This document shows, one piece after another, positions 23,575 to 34,639 of a stretch of 64,000 nt of DNA. Below the pieces are notes generated by a model. It was not told where the DNA came from, did no database searches, and saw only the letters and a list, made by a program, of their open reading frames with translations. Every line of letters starts with the position of its first letter. Position 1 is the first letter of the stretch. The translations under genes and the position numbers were made by a program. The DNA comes from Hermatobates lingyangjiaoensis. Its lineage: Eukaryota; Arthropoda; Insecta; Hemiptera; Hermatobatidae. Location: positions 917,501 through 981,500 of the forward strand of contig JAPFBL010000070.1 in assembly GCA_026182355.1 (NCBI GenBank). Reading direction: 5' to 3'.

Positions 23575-23640
23575 ATTATGATCAATGCTACTAGACTACA
23601 GGTTTTGAATGTACCACATTCATCATCAGAGCAGTAATGA
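23575..23640 (-). repeat. Short module with CTGATGA core
   Basis: Minus strand 23603-23629 reads CTGATGA-T-GAATG TGGTA CATTC-AAAAC. The stem of five pairs is perfect, but the expected GAAA is AAAA. This is another member of the recurrent core architecture, preceded by an AT tract at 23415-23440. Confidence 0.5.
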
Positions 23641-23649
23641 AAATAACAT

Positions 23650-24479
23650 CGAGTTGGTCATTTTATATAGAGAAGGTGAATTAGTATAGGAATGTTTACA
23701 GGTCATTGCCTTTAGATCAAGAAGCATTATAAGGGGTTAAGTTAGAGTGGTTGAACTCACCTACTAACTAGCTAATCTGGGTTGGTCTGTTGGAAAATAG
23801 TTTTGAAATATTACAAGAACTATTAAGTTGAATGTTTATTGCTGGCTGTTTTAAAACAACAAATAATTATTGTTTCTATTAATTGTAATCTAAAATGGTT
23901 CTTTTCTCTAAAATTATTGCCAACAACCAAGCAAGCTGTTTACCATAACACCTTAAAAATAAAAAAAAATTAGCACAATAAGATAGGGATAAATGAATAA
24001 TTTAGTGATGTATTTAATAAAATGCAGATGTAGATCCGTTTTATTGTTTGTAGTTCCTTTCTAGCATACTTTTAGTGAGGGTTATTAGGATGTCGGAGTA
24101 CTAAATATGGACTCTTAAAATTACATTATTGGAATAGGAGATTAGCTTTAGAATTTCCATTGGGGAGCACTCGTTGAATATAAAACCGTTATTTGGAATA
24201 TCAATAGGGAGATTGTCCAACAGTGGCTTTATGGCACATGATGTCAATGTTCAATATTGTTGAAGCTAAAACTATCATAAAACGAATCACTATAGATGTA
24301 TCTTAAGCAGTTAAAAGAATTAAACAATTAAAAAATGTTACAAACTATTAAAATTATAGAGAAATTAATAAAGACAAGGAAAAAATTAGGAAAGGTTTAA
24401 GTTTTGTAAGTTTGTTGAAGTCTGGCATGACATCAATTGAAATTTACATTTATTGTTCTTTACCGTAATTGGAATCATG
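23650..24479. other. No recognised feature
   Basis: AT-rich sequence without a coding frame or repeat match. Confidence 0.35.
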
Positions 24480-25185
24480 GATTTTTTTTATAATTTTTTT
24501 TAATTTTCTTTTCAATTTCGTGTCAAAATTACATTGTTTTTTAATGAGCCATTTAGCGTCAAAAAAACATTTTCTGAAGACAGAAAATGTATTCTAACGG
24601 TTAATGAAATTTTTAAAAAAAATGCTTCAACTCATCCTAGAAATAAAGTTGTATCTTTTGGTGTAGCATGATTTGATTGGTCAAACGGTATGATTTGTAT
24701 CGCCCTCAAAACCTTTTTGATTGAATTATAATTGAAATTATTACATTTTCTTAAAAAAAAAAAAAATATTTCCTGTTGTTTTAGAAATCTGAAGTTATTT
24801 TCCATTTATTGCGTTTATATCCTCAAAGATATGCCAAGATTTCAAAACTCTAGAATTAGTGGTTTAGGAGAAAAAGAATATCTAAAAACAGGTTATTGAC
24901 AAAAAAAGTAACTTTTCCATCATGCATAATTGCTCTCAAACTATAAAGCACTTCTACACTATGAGACCTATTTTTGTGTAAAATATCAAGCCGATCCATC
25001 AAAGATTCTGGACCGTTGTGTGAACACAAACTTTGGATACATTCACCCACCCACACCAAAACACACACATCGAAAAAGCTTGATTAAAAAACTCTTGTGA
25101 CCTCAAAACATGTAATTCCGTCAAAATCTCAAGATAGAAAATTTTCACTATGATTACACATTACTTACAATAAAGTAAAAAGGAT
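24480..25185 (+). repeat. Family X, inner core of copy 3
   Basis: Follows the 38850-39565 copy base for base with scattered changes: AATGAGCCATTTAGCGTCAA, AACATTTTCTG, CAAGATTTCAAAACTCTAGA, TTCTGGACCGT, CACCCACCCACACC, and the terminal ACTTACAATAAAGTAAAAAG. The C-rich (CCCA)/(CA) stretch near the end is present in all three copies. Confidence 0.75.
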
Positions 25186-25189
25186 TGAG

Positions 25190-26865
25190 TTATTTATCAA
25201 TAATGACTTACTAAGTACTCAATATATGAACCATTAAAACAACCCATTAATAAGAAGTTGAAAAGCATTCAGAAAAAAACTAAGAAAGGAACTTGATAAA
25301 ATAGACTGTGATAAAAAGATGAAAATATATTAACTAGCTATTCATACATCAACTAATTGAACAAACTGACTAAGAGAATTAATCAAAACTATTCACTGTG
25401 ATCTTGACAATAGACAAATTCTATTTAAGAGCATAAACTATTCATTATAATTCTACGATATTGAACAAACCTACTTTTAAACTGGCGCAACAGAGATGAA
25501 GATATATAATGCATATGCTTATTTATTCTAATACAGGTTTTGCAAGTAAAATTCTCCCTTCAGAAAATCGAATTCACCCATTTGCAAACTGAATTCCATT
25601 TTATTGCAGAAAAGATGCAGAAAATAGTATATATTTATATAAAATTAATTACCAAACCATTAATATTTTTCCCAATTAAGTGTATAATAAATACATATAT
25701 TATAAATTATTTCTGTGATTATGTAGATTAAAATACATCTCCGATTCGATAAAATACAAGCTCAGAATTTGTCAGTTGAACTTTGCAGTTTGTAAATGTT
25801 TGTCAAAGTACACAAGTATACTTAAATTTGTTGAACAAAAATGATCTTTTTACTGTGATGTATAGAAATGGAGGATTAAGTTATAGTATTAGAGGAGTCA
25901 TGGTCTATAGATATGAAACAAGGATTTGACGATGAAGAATGCAAAATCAGAATAAACGCTGCACAAAATAGTGTTTTCTTATCCAAAACTACTTACCAGA
26001 AGTTAATAAATGGTATACAAAAATCCAAAGTGACTAGTAAAAAAGAACCAGGGACAATTATTTAGCTGTAATCCTAAATTAGGTTAAAACACCTTTTATA
26101 ACCGATAATATTTTATAAGACATAAACACAGAGGAGTAACTAGAAAGAGTAATAAGAAGCGTCCAAACAATGGAAAAAGACAAAACTAATCAGATGGACT
26201 AAACCACAATGATGAAGGCATGGTTACCAAAGAGTAAGTTTTTTTTTCATAAATAACATTTGTCATTCTATAGAATGCTGGCATTTCATGCTTTGCTGGT
26301 AAGATATAAATACAATTGTGTGATATGAAAACTCTTAATATCCACATATATTAAGGCAACAACTCGAAGACTATCTAAGCGTTTCCTAATTCACATGGCA
26401 GCAAAAGAAATATACATAAAGTAAAGCTAACCAGAGAAATGGTAACAAACAACACATACATTTCAGATCAGAAATAGCACCATGACAAACTAAGTATAAT
26501 GAAGGCCCTTAATATATTGAAAAGGAGACCCAACATTAACAATCAAAATACAAGCTTTGCAAACATACACAAGGGACAACTTAAACCGAACTAACCACAA
26601 CAATAAGGGGATTCAACCGGAATAGGCCAAACTGCCCACTAACATGCTGACATACAAATATACAAACTGTATATATCGTTATTTTTATATTGTTATATTT
26701 ATGCACCTTATTTAAATTCAATCGTTACCTAGTTTTTACGAGACATTATGATATTTAGTGAATGGAAATTACCCTGAAGGCGGTCGATGACGGCTGAACC
26801 GTAAGTATGGATAAAAAATGCATGATCAATCATATGGTCACTCACTTCATGTAGTTCCTGAAAAA
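25190..26865. other. No recognised feature
   Basis: About 1.7 kb of AT-rich, A-biased sequence. I found no coding frame with a motif and no match to the repeats above. Confidence 0.35.
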
Positions 26866-26889
26866 TGAAAGGTATCGATTAGAGGGTTG

Positions 26890-26986
26890 TAAAGTTATTT
26901 AAAAAACAGATTTGGAAAACGTTGGCCGAAAATGTAATGTTACTTTCATAAATGAAGGACTGTTTCATTATATATATATATATATA

Positions 26987-27025
<39 letters not shown>

Positions 27026-27350
27026 CAAAAAATTAAAGTTTATCGTAACTCGGTCAGTTTTCAGGTTCAAATTAAACTCTCATTGTCAACGTTTCAGTGG
27101 CACAGTGCCACGTGTTTATTCGAACTACATTTGTTGTTGAAATCCACAGACTATTTTTTTTGTAAAATAATTTGTAATGTAATACTTAATTATTCTGTTT
27201 CAAAATTTATACCTCTGCCTATGAAAAAGGTTTTAAATAAAAACTGAAACGTTGTCAACGAGAGTTTAATTTGAACATGAAGAACTATTCGAGTCCTGAT
27301 AAACTTTAGTTTTTGTTTCTATTCCACGGTCGATACTGTTATCAATATTT
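26890..27350. repeat. Family F PLE-like modules around a (TA)n tract
   Basis: Left of the tract is AACGTTGGCCGAAAATG. Right of it are AAAGTTTATCGTAACTCGGT, TTCAAATTAAACTCTCATTG and, in the opposite sense, CCTATGAAAAAGGTTTTAAA with GAAACGTTGTCAACGAGAG (27218-27265). The edge GGTCGATACTGTTATCAATA + TTTATATATA (27329 on) recurs at 61026. The (TA)n tract is at 26971-27023. Confidence 0.6.
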
Positions 27351-27360
27351 ATATATATAT

Positions 27361-27471
27361 GTTTCATTAAAGTACACAGCAGCCTCTGCATTAACGACTT
27401 TTAAGCTGGTCTGCGTTAGCAACCAGCTTAAAAGTCGTTAACGCAGAGGCTGCTGTGTACTTTAATGAAAC
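27361..27471. repeat. Near-perfect palindrome, 50-bp arms
   Basis: Arms 27361-27410 and 27422-27471 differ at one base (GCATTAACG versus CGTTAACGC side), around the 11-base loop CTGCGTTAGCA. The sequence (GTACTTTAATGAAACATG, GCTGCCATCATACACAAAT) corresponds to the family B terminus at 19590-19650. It abuts the 5' edge of the PLE reverse-transcriptase relic. Confidence 0.85.
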
Positions 27472-27524
27472 ATGTTTACGTTAGGATTTGCTGCCATCAT
27501 ACACAAATATATATTTATAATAGA

Positions 27525-28230
27525 CTAAGTCTATTGTAGGTACGTGGATGACTGCTTCATAGTATCAAAAAATATGAACGACATTGAAAACTTAAAGAAA
27601 GCATTTGAAGAAAGGTCCAGTTTAAAATTTACAATCGAAAAAGCAATAAATAAGAAAATAAATTTCCTTGACTAAACATCAATATGCAAAACAAAAAAAA
27701 ACCGAAACTTCAGTGTACCTAAAAGCCACCAATACAGCCTCATACCTCAGTGAGTGTCCAGAATGCTACAAGGATGCAATTATAACAGCTCTAATTCATC
27801 GAACTTATAAAATAGCTTCAGACTGGATGATGTTTCATAGTAACATAACGGAAAAAAATAGGCAGTCGTAAACAATGGCTACTACTCTAATGAAAAATTC
27901 GAGAATATTCTAAAGGCATATCTACATGACATGGAACGCAAACAAATGAATAAAGAAACACCTGGAACTATTCATAAAATTCACTATAGAACTCAATACT
28001 CCGAACAGTACAAAATTGATGAAAGGGTCCTGATAATAAAATTCACTATAGAACTCAATACTCCGAACAGTACAAAATTGATGAAAGGGTCCTGAAGAAT
28101 ATCATAAACAGCAATATAAAGTGTACAGACAAAGACGACAGAGTTTCTCTGATTACTTATTATAAAAACCCCAAAATCAGCAGTCTGTTTATGAAAACCC
28201 ATAGCCAAACTAAGAGCACTCCACTCAAAG
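27525..28230 (+). pseudogene. Penelope-like element reverse transcriptase relic
   Basis: The frame from 27538 reads RYVDDCFIVSKNMNDIENLK and FTIEKAINKKINFLD, then a stop. YVDD is the RT catalytic box and the N-FLD stretch follows it in PLEs. The next frame gives KTETSVYLKATNTASYLSEC and RTYKIASDW, then QYSEQYKIDERVL, NIINSNIKCTDKDDRVSLIT and YYKN. This order is the C-terminal half of a PLE RT reaching the linker before the GIY-YIG domain. Everything N-terminal to the catalytic box is missing. At least three frame breaks, one from a 62-bp duplication, make it dead. Confidence 0.8.
27974..28097. repeat. 62-bp tandem duplication inside the PLE relic
   Basis: ATAAAATTCACTATAGAACT ... AAAGGGTCCTGA occurs twice, offset by 62 bases (AAAATTC at 27976 and 28038), with no differences noticed. 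62 is not a multiple of three, so the duplication shifts the frame. Confidence 0.9.
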
Positions 28231-28239
28231 AAACAGCTT

Positions 28240-28385
28240 TACACAAATATATATATATATATACATATATAAAAGATTTCACACAAAACGCGTGAAATAA
28301 CAATCAATAATCAAACCACAATATGAAATGGGAAAACAAGAGACTAAGAACTTTCATATTGTGCTTTGATCATTGATATATAAAC
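28240..28385. repeat. Family A arm after the PLE relic
   Basis: A TA tract (28247-28270), then AAAGATTTCACACAAAACGC, GTGAAATAACAATCAAT and CAAACCACAATATGAAATGG, then a short inverted end TTTGATCATTGATATATAA. The CTGACGA core is deleted here. Confidence 0.6.
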
Positions 28386-28439
28386 TATATTTACAGAAAA
28401 GTAAACGAAATTAGTTTGTGGAACAGTTTCATTTATTTG

Positions 28440-28645
28440 GTTATATATATATATATATTATTAAACTACACAAAACACGACACAGAAAAAAGACAAAAAC
28501 ACACTAGCTAAATTCAATTCTTCAAACTGTTGTTCTTCCTCTCTTCTAGTCTTCTCCTGATGACGAACAACAATTGGATATATTGAATTTAGTAAGTGAG
28601 TATTTTATCTTTTTTCTGATTCATGTTTCGTGTTATTTGAAGTTT
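28440..28645. repeat. Family D module
   Basis: AACTACACAAAACACGACAC, CTTCAAACTGTTGTTCTTCC and CTCCTGATGACGAACAACAA (core at 28557) keep the order of the palindrome at 61090-61290. The arms have diverged so that the fold-back is imperfect. Confidence 0.65.
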
Positions 28646-28657
28646 TACAATCCAATT

Positions 28658-28658
28658 T

Positions 28659-28696
<38 letters not shown>

Positions 28697-28831
28697 TAAC
28701 TTTCCAATTTTAAGTCTAGTATGTTTCTTACATACCTTCTCGTGTTTTCTGATATTATTCCTCCATCTTTCCGGTACCATATAAATCAATTCACCGAATG
28801 ATTTGGTATATATATATATATACATATATTT

Positions 28832-28892
<61 letters not shown>
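28658..28892. repeat. (TA)n and (GA)n microsatellites
   Basis: Three TA tracts (28661-28690, 28808-28826, 28836-28874), the last passing into (GA)n at 28875-28892. GGTATATATATA precedes each tract, suggesting small duplications. Confidence 0.9.
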
Positions 28893-29495
28893 CCACTTGG
28901 TTTTTAAAGATTTGTAAACGGGTAAATATGACTTGAAAAAGAGTGAATTCGATTTGCAAAAACCTGTACCTGCTAACTTCTAAGATACTGTAACGCAAAA
29001 TGAAACGAGACACAATGAAAAAATAAATTAATTATATTAATTTTTTGAGTAATTTTAACATATGTTTTATTTATGTTAAGATAGCATATAGGCAGTATGT
29101 TTTTATCTTTTAAATTTGTTTTCTTCTTTGAAAATCACTGGGTATTACTTGACTTAAGGAAATGTTGATTGTGCTCTCATGTAGAACCATTAACTGTGGT
29201 AGAGGCAATGAGAGCTGAAAGCCTGGTGATTTACAATGCTTGTTGTGCCATATAGAAGTGTCAGCCGTGGAGAGACATTGTTTATTGTAATCGCACGAAG
29301 GCAGAGTTGAGCCTATGTGTTTCATGGTAAAGCAACAGACAGAAGGTTGAATGATGTCTGCTGCACAATATAGCCTATTGCAAATCTACCTATCAAAGAA
29401 AAATATCCAAACAGATCCTCTGTACATCCAGTTATGTGATATTTACTCATTACTAAACATTATGTTAAAACAACTTGGTAATAAATAATTTTAAT
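28893..29495. other. No recognised feature
   Basis: A 71-codon minus-strand frame (29110-29325) has fairly normal amino acid composition but no motif I recognise and no conserved partner in the window. I leave it uncalled. Confidence 0.3.
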
Positions 29496-29499
29496 TCAT

Positions 29500-29645
29500 T
29501 ACTTTTATAATCTGTTATATGTGGTATTTACTCATTATCGGAAATTTCAAAATTTTATGTCTCCACACATAAAAGGCACAAATACTCACTCTAACACAAA
29601 TATTCCACACGTTTTTGTCTGGAGACGTAATTTTTTAAATTCCCC
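29500..29645. repeat. Family G fragment
   Basis: TATGTGGTATTTACTCATTA, TCTCCACACATAAAAGGCAC and CTGGAGACGTAATTTTT recur at 30990-31060 and 32280-32400. Small fold-backs around TCTCCACAC/GTGTGGAGA occur. The CTGATGA core is not present in this copy. Confidence 0.5.
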
Positions 29646-29694
29646 ATCTTGAAATAATTTTAAATTTAATTACTGTATTAAATTGAATATGAAG

Positions 29695-29858
29695 AAGATG
29701 ATGAAAAGAAATTCAAAGGTTATTTCATTGATTTAATAGAAGAAATTAGAAAGATATTAGACTTTGAGTATGAAATATATCTTTCACCAGACGGTAAGTT
29801 TGGAAACCTGGATGAAAACGGGCAGTGGAATGGAATGGTCAAGGAATTAATAGAAAAG
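29695..29858 (+). CDS. Exon of an ionotropic glutamate receptor (S1 ligand-binding segment)
   Basis: The + strand encodes [38 protein letters not shown] and [12 protein letters not shown], then GT at 29859. In AMPA/kainate-type receptors the S1 half of the glutamate-binding domain carries F-x-GY-x-IDL, DGK-G, and W-NGMV-EL in this order and spacing, so the match is specific despite the short length. The last codon ends exactly at the GT donor (phase 0). The acceptor is uncertain: AG at 29693-29694, 29696-29697 or 29707-29708, all with weak pyrimidine tracts. The usual Cys in GYCIDL is Phe here. A SINE lies about 80 bases downstream. No neighbouring exon was found, so it may be an exon of a long-intron gene or an isolated relic. 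Confidence 0.75.
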
Positions 29859-29940
29859 GTATAACGAATGAAGAGTAATCAATTACTCAGTTTAATTACT
29901 AAGACAATACTATTCAGTAACTAACTCTATAACTCTAATT

Positions 29941-30245
29941 TTTTTTTTTTTTTTTATAGGGATTGAAGACCCGTTATAAACCTACGCATTGTGACACATT
30001 TCTTCAGATATTCTCAGTATATTGTTGTACCGGCCTATTGATCCTACATTGAAAGTCCTAAAGTTTTCTTAACTGAAGTTTATTTAGAGTAGAGATCTTT
30101 AAGGAGTAACTGACATTAATATAAACGCTATAACATCCTCTCCAAGTGATGACAAGCGCAGATATTTGACCTTTCGTTTGAGTAAATTGATGGTCGGAGT
30201 GGGTATCAAACCTCAGATCCACCAGTCTAGAGGGAAGCATGTAAC
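29941..30245 (-). repeat. SINE copy with poly(A) tail, minus strand
   Basis: From 30245 leftwards the RC gives a head with GGTTTGATACCCAC (B box), then the body ATCTTTAAGGAGTAACTGAC, then a 3' part (CTGAGAATATCTGAAGAAAT, GGGTCTTCAATCCC) and TATA followed by 17 A. The same 3' part and A-run occur on + at 32085-32212. The T-run at 29939-29955 is therefore the SINE tail, not a splice signal. Confidence 0.7.
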
Positions 30246-30249
30246 AAAC

Positions 30250-30984
30250 TAGGATACAATGCCTCCTTAAGAATAATATGTTTTATTTTTAAAATACTTA
30301 ATATGTTAATTAATTTCTCTCTGATAGATTATAGGATAAAAAAATGATCTGGAATGATCAGCACTCAAACTTTATGTAATTATACCATTTAGGAGCCAGG
30401 ATAACCCAACGGCTTGCATGTTCAACTGTGATAAGTACATATGGTAGTAAAATGGCAGTGTACCTGCTCTTCAGTATGAAACAGATGTACACTCCATACC
30501 CGCAGCACTTCATCCTACTTGTAGTCAGTTGTACCACAGACACTCATCCTTTGTTATGTACATCTCTCTTTCCTAATTTCATGTTGTACCATTTACTTTA
30601 TAATATAGATGACTCTCTGATGGCATTGTAATTTTTATTTAATGCTTAAGTGTTTGAAACGCGTGTTAATATTATTAAATTATTATATGTGGAAATTATT
30701 TCATTAACTTTTTTTCCCTACAGTAATATTAAAATTTAATGAGAGAAATGAACCTTGACCTTCCCACTTAATATTAGTGGGATTATTAATATCAAGTAGA
30801 ATTTAACTATAAATATTAGAAATAATTGATTCTTTTGATCTTAATTTTGTTTGTAGTGCATTTAATTTAAACAATGTACATTTTCATGTAATTCTGTGTA
30901 ATCATTACTTAAAAATAGGAATTATTTCAATTAATAATTGGATATTTGTTTGATTTTTAAAAGAAATTTACTTTTTTTAAATTA
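30250..30984. other. Mostly unrecognised; weak SINE-head fragment
   Basis: GGAGCCAGGATAACCCAACG at 30391 resembles the A-box region of the 9748 SINE, but no B box follows. The rest shows nothing. Confidence 0.3.
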
Positions 30985-31112
30985 TTAGTTGTGCAATCTG
31001 TAATTGTGTGGTATTTACTCATTCTGAGGTAAAATGGATTAACCAACAAAGTCTCCACACAAATGAAGTTTTATTCAACGCGTTTCGAACACTTTGTGTT
31101 CATCATCAGGAA
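30985..31112 (-). repeat. Family G module with intact core
   Basis: Minus strand 31083-31109 reads CTGATGA-T-GAACAC AAA GTGTTC-GAAACGCG, a perfect six-pair stem. GTGTGGAGAC and AATGAGTAAATACCACACAA follow on the same strand, as in the other family G pieces at 29500 and 32280. Confidence 0.7.
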
Positions 31113-31924
31113 AACACCAAGGAAGTGGTACTGACGGGTTGGTCAAGTGAAAACAAGCTAGTTGTTTTCCCTAGAAATTTACTTATAATAAATTACTAAT
31201 ATTGAGCTCTGAGATTTTAATTGCATTAGGATTAACAAATTAAACAAATAAATTCAGATAAAACTGAATATATATTCTTATTGCTATATATTTTTTTTGC
31301 AATATAAGTAATATATTATATTTTCATCCCGTGGTACTAGTACTAATTAAATACTAAACATAAACTTTTACCTCTATAAAATAAATACATTCATATTGCT
31401 AATAAACATCATATAAGTATAAAGATTCGTCATACTTCGTGAGTAGTTGTCAACCAGAATTTCTCAATGGGGATGAAATCCAACCCTAGGGGTGAATTTT
31501 GGGTTTTCAAAGAGTGAATTGCGACCACAGTAAAATTACAGAGTAAGAAAAGTTATTGTAGCTTTTGACTACAATGCAATAAAATTTTTATTTATAATCT
31601 AAAATTATAAATTAAAAAAATTGATAGAATTAATATTTTATATATCGAAGAAGAGAGGATGGGGTTGATGAGAGGAGTGAATGGGCCACGGAAGGCTGAG
31701 AACCCGTGTTGTAGCCGATCAAATTCTTATGAGAAAATTGTGTCCGGTTTGAAGTAGTTCCTTCAAGTAGATTCCTCCTTGAAGATGCACAACTTGCGAA
31801 TACGGTTGGACGTCTACAACGATTTACAAAGTACTATTCAGATTTTTCGGAATTTGTAATATTTGATACATTAAATATTATAAATATTAGTAAAGGTTTA
31901 TTCAAGCTTGACTCAGTTTTAACG
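31113..31924. other. No recognised feature
   Basis: AT-rich sequence with a few balanced patches (31440-31700) that show no frame or repeat match. Confidence 0.3.
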
Positions 31925-32075
31925 AGAGCCTCATCTAAGAAAGTTGACAGCTAGCAGATTGTTTTTTACCTTTTTCTTCCTGTACTTCTTTGTTTAACCA
32001 AATATATCTCTCTGAACTGTTGTCCTTTCCTACTCTTTACACCCTTCAAAAGATGTTTACTCTAAATTAACTTCA
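31925..32075 (-). repeat. Repeat S, reversed and diverged copy
   Basis: GACAGCTAGCAGATTG, TTCTTCCTGTACTTCTTTGT and CACCCTTCAAAAG are reverse complements of parts of 15500-15640 and 51650-51780. Confidence 0.55.
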
Positions 32076-32084
32076 GTTAAAAAA

Positions 32085-32212
32085 AATGAAGGACTCCTAA
32101 TGTAAGATTATTAGGCAGATACAACATTACCCTGAGAATATCTGATGAAATGTGTCAGAATTCGTAGGTTTCTAGCGGATCTTCAATTACTATTAAAAAA
32201 AAAAAAATCAGA
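32085..32212 (+). repeat. SINE 3' end with A-run
   Basis: CCTGAGAATATCTGATGAAA, TGTGTCAGAATTCGTAGGTT and ATCTTCAATTACTATT followed by 13 A match the tail of the SINE at 29941-30245. The head is missing (5' truncation). Confidence 0.65.
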
Positions 32213-32269
32213 GTTATACGTTAGTTACTCAATGGCACTGTCTCAGTAGGGAAATTAAATTTAAAATTA

Positions 32270-32415
32270 TTTCATGATGGGGAATTTCAAAAATTTCGTC
32301 TTCACACCAAAAAAAGTGTGGAATATTTGTGTCAGAGTGAGTATTTGTGTCTTTTTTGTGGAGACGTACAATTTTGAACTTATTCATAATGAGTAAATAC
32401 TACATTATAACAGAT
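32270..32415. repeat. Family G fragment with short inverted repeat
   Basis: CGTCTTCACACCAAAAAAAG pairs with TTTTTTGTGGAGACG some 60 bases on. TTATTCATAATGAGTAAATA and ATTATAACAGATTGCACAA place it in family G. Confidence 0.5.
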
Positions 32416-32494
32416 TGCACAAGTAATGAATTAACATTATTTAATAAAAAACTTGATTTGACGTAATGTTTCGTAATGAGTTATAGATATTATA

Positions 32495-32575
32495 TATTAT
32501 ATATCCAAGAATTATTTTATTCTGTTTCCTTATAGTAAATTTCAGTATAAGCCACTCCAGATTTTTTTTTCATTT
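32495..32575 (-). repeat. Family X terminal fragment
   Basis: TTCCTTATAGTAAATTTCAG and GCCACTCCAGATTTTTTTT match the reversed outer end of family X (compare 14400-14450). Only the last 80 bases are present. Confidence 0.6.
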
Positions 32576-32599
32576 CTTATTGTGGTTTCTACGTTGATA

Positions 32600-32900
32600 T
32601 TATGTATATACTTTGAAAACTTTTAGGAACACGAATGAAAGCCAGGCACTAGGGCTGACATTCAATATTTCGACCCTTTTATCGGTCGTCCTAGAGTAGA
32701 AAGGCAACTTTGACTATAAGACTATCTCGAAATTCATGAAAAGAAAAATGTATATCTGCGGTCTATAATAGAGCAAACTGATACCCCTTTACCATAAAAA
32801 CAACAACTCAGGAGTCCACTGCAAAGTGAAACTCATGTTGTAATTTGAATTTTAGAAGTTTACGTGATGATGAACACGAAGTATTTGAAACGCGTAGTAT
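32600..32900. repeat. Two PLE-like cores of different families
   Basis: Minus strand 32668-32694: CTAGGACGACCGATAAAAGG + GTCGAAATATTGAATGTC, with the CTGA part mutated. Plus strand 32863-32890: GTGATGATGAACACGAAGTA + TTTGAAACGCG, a family G core with a damaged first base and stem. The sequence between them is unrecognised. Confidence 0.45.
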
Positions 32901-33009
32901 GAATATAAAACTATTATTTTGTAGAGACGTTTTTATTGTTTTACTCCAGTATGAGTAAATATAATACAATTAGGGATTGTACAACTAATAGTTAAAATTG
33001 ACGTAATTT

Positions 33010-33460
33010 TGAGTATTTTTACCATTCTAAATGATTGTAAAAATTAATATTGAATTTTTTTTTCTGATAGAAGGAACACTCTAACGCTACCATCACAACG
33101 TTTATGCTATTCTGATGATATCCTGTCAAGTAAATGGTAGAAAAGAGTTTAATTAAGGCACTACCTCCGTCAGCCTGAAATGACTGGACCTTTTTAGTGG
33201 GGGAAAGGAAAGGGTGCAATTAAAAGAAAAAGTCCGCACAATTAAACCTCTAATAGTCACTGAATCGTGAATTCAGAGTAACTAGAACCAAATTGAACAT
33301 AAATAAGAGTCAAAACCCTTTGTAATGCCATTGATTAGCTTAGTCGGTCGTTCCTTGAACAGCTTTGAAAAATAGCGCCAGTAATATTACCAAAATAATG
33401 TAAATAAATAGGATTCATATTCAACCACACCAGGAAAACTCTTCTTTTTTTTTTCTTTTT
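33010..33460. other. No recognised feature
   Basis: AT-rich sequence without a frame or repeat match. Confidence 0.3.
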
Positions 33461-33469
33461 TATTATTAT

Positions 33470-33775
33470 TTGAGGGTGACTATAGCACTGGCTTAAAAAA
33501 AAAACTATTGTACTTTCCCTCTTCTGTTAGTGCTCCATTAGTACTGTTTGTACTCCATCAGTTAGTTTCAACACCTGCAAAAAGCTCAGCACTTCTGCTG
33601 GGTCCAGCGGTAAACGTTTTTCTGTGGTTTTGTTGAGTGTCCCAAGGCATCTACCGCTGAGCAGCAAAGTTGCCTTACAGTCAGCCAGCAGGTGCAACGG
33701 TGTTTCTTCCTTTTTTTTGCAGAATCTGCATAAATGATTATTGATAATGTCCATTCAGACTCCCCACGTTTTCTT
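33470..33775 (-). pseudogene. LINE ORF2 C-terminal zinc-knuckle fragment
   Basis: A minus-strand frame reads NNHLCRFCKKKEETPLHLLA then DC, a C-x2-C-x8-H-x4-C arrangement with acidic residues between. This 'CR-x-C...E-E-x-P-x-HLL-x-x-C' motif sits at the very C-terminus of several non-LTR retrotransposon proteins, often after an RNase H domain. It is followed by about 45 residues and a stop near 33527. Upstream the frame is lost in a stop-rich, more GC-rich stretch that continues to about 34200 and is probably the same decayed element. No RT domain is visible. Confidence 0.6.
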
Positions 33776-34260
33776 TCTCCTTCTTCGGGTCCTTAGGTTC
33801 ACTTCTGGGAGGTTGGTTCCCACTAGTTAGCCCTTCCGCGCTAGTTCCCACTAATTATCCTTTGCTTCCGGAGGATGGTCTCCGGACTTTCTTCTCCTTA
33901 GTATCATACAGGAGAAATTACTGTATCTCTTTCGGTGGTTTTCTAAAGTATCTTTCGCTCCGGCAGAGCACCGCATACCGGAGTAACGCTATTTATTCAA
34001 GGGGATCGTCTGGTACCGTTTATAATACAGTAAACCTTGTATCATCCATCCTTCGGCACGGATAGCATAACACCTTAGATTGAGGCTGAGATAAAAGGAG
34101 GGGATTTGGGGATTAGGAAGGATAGGAAACGAAGGTGGTCAGGCCCAGCCCCTGATCACCCTCCCCTCCACTTTCGTTTGTCCCTTCATATAGCAGGGTA
34201 ACAGGGTAGCCTCGTGAAGGCCAAAAGTCAGAGCCAAGTGTTAGAGACTATTAGAGGCGC
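33776..34260. other. GC-richer block, probably decayed LINE
   Basis: Clearly richer in G+C than its surroundings, with CCCAGCCCCTGATCACCCTC and short purine-rich runs. It adjoins the zinc-knuckle fragment. No frame could be assigned. Confidence 0.35.
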
Positions 34261-34639
34261 TTAATCAGTCCGTTACTACCACAGGAAAAACTTTTACAGT
34301 ATACAATAAAAATCAATGCTCGAAAAGTTATAGGAGAGTAGTAGACGTGACCATCTTTGACGAGTATTTTACAAAAATTGAGAGATGATACGTGGTATTT
34401 CAAATATTAAAAAAATTATAGAATAGGAGAAAATATATTTATTAGCACAATGTTAAGTACGTGCCTCTGTATATACACATTTGCTGTCTTTCTTTCAGGT
34501 ATATGGAAGAACAGAGAGTTGGAACCTCTGACTCTTGAGCAAGCAACAGTTGACCATGTGGTCTCACTGACTTCAGACACCGACAGGAAATTTCAACCGT
34601 TTGAATTGAAAGGAACAGTTTCTAGGTATCAATAGTATG

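Noticed and set aside
29110..29325. 71-codon minus-strand frame with several Cys and His
   Set aside because: The spacing does not fit a zinc finger, and there is no homologous copy or gene context.
29939..29960. Pyrimidine tract plus AG as the 3' splice site of an about 100-base intron after the receptor exon
   Set aside because: The T-run is the poly(A) tail of a minus-strand SINE (same 3' end at 32085-32212), and the sequence after it does not continue the receptor.
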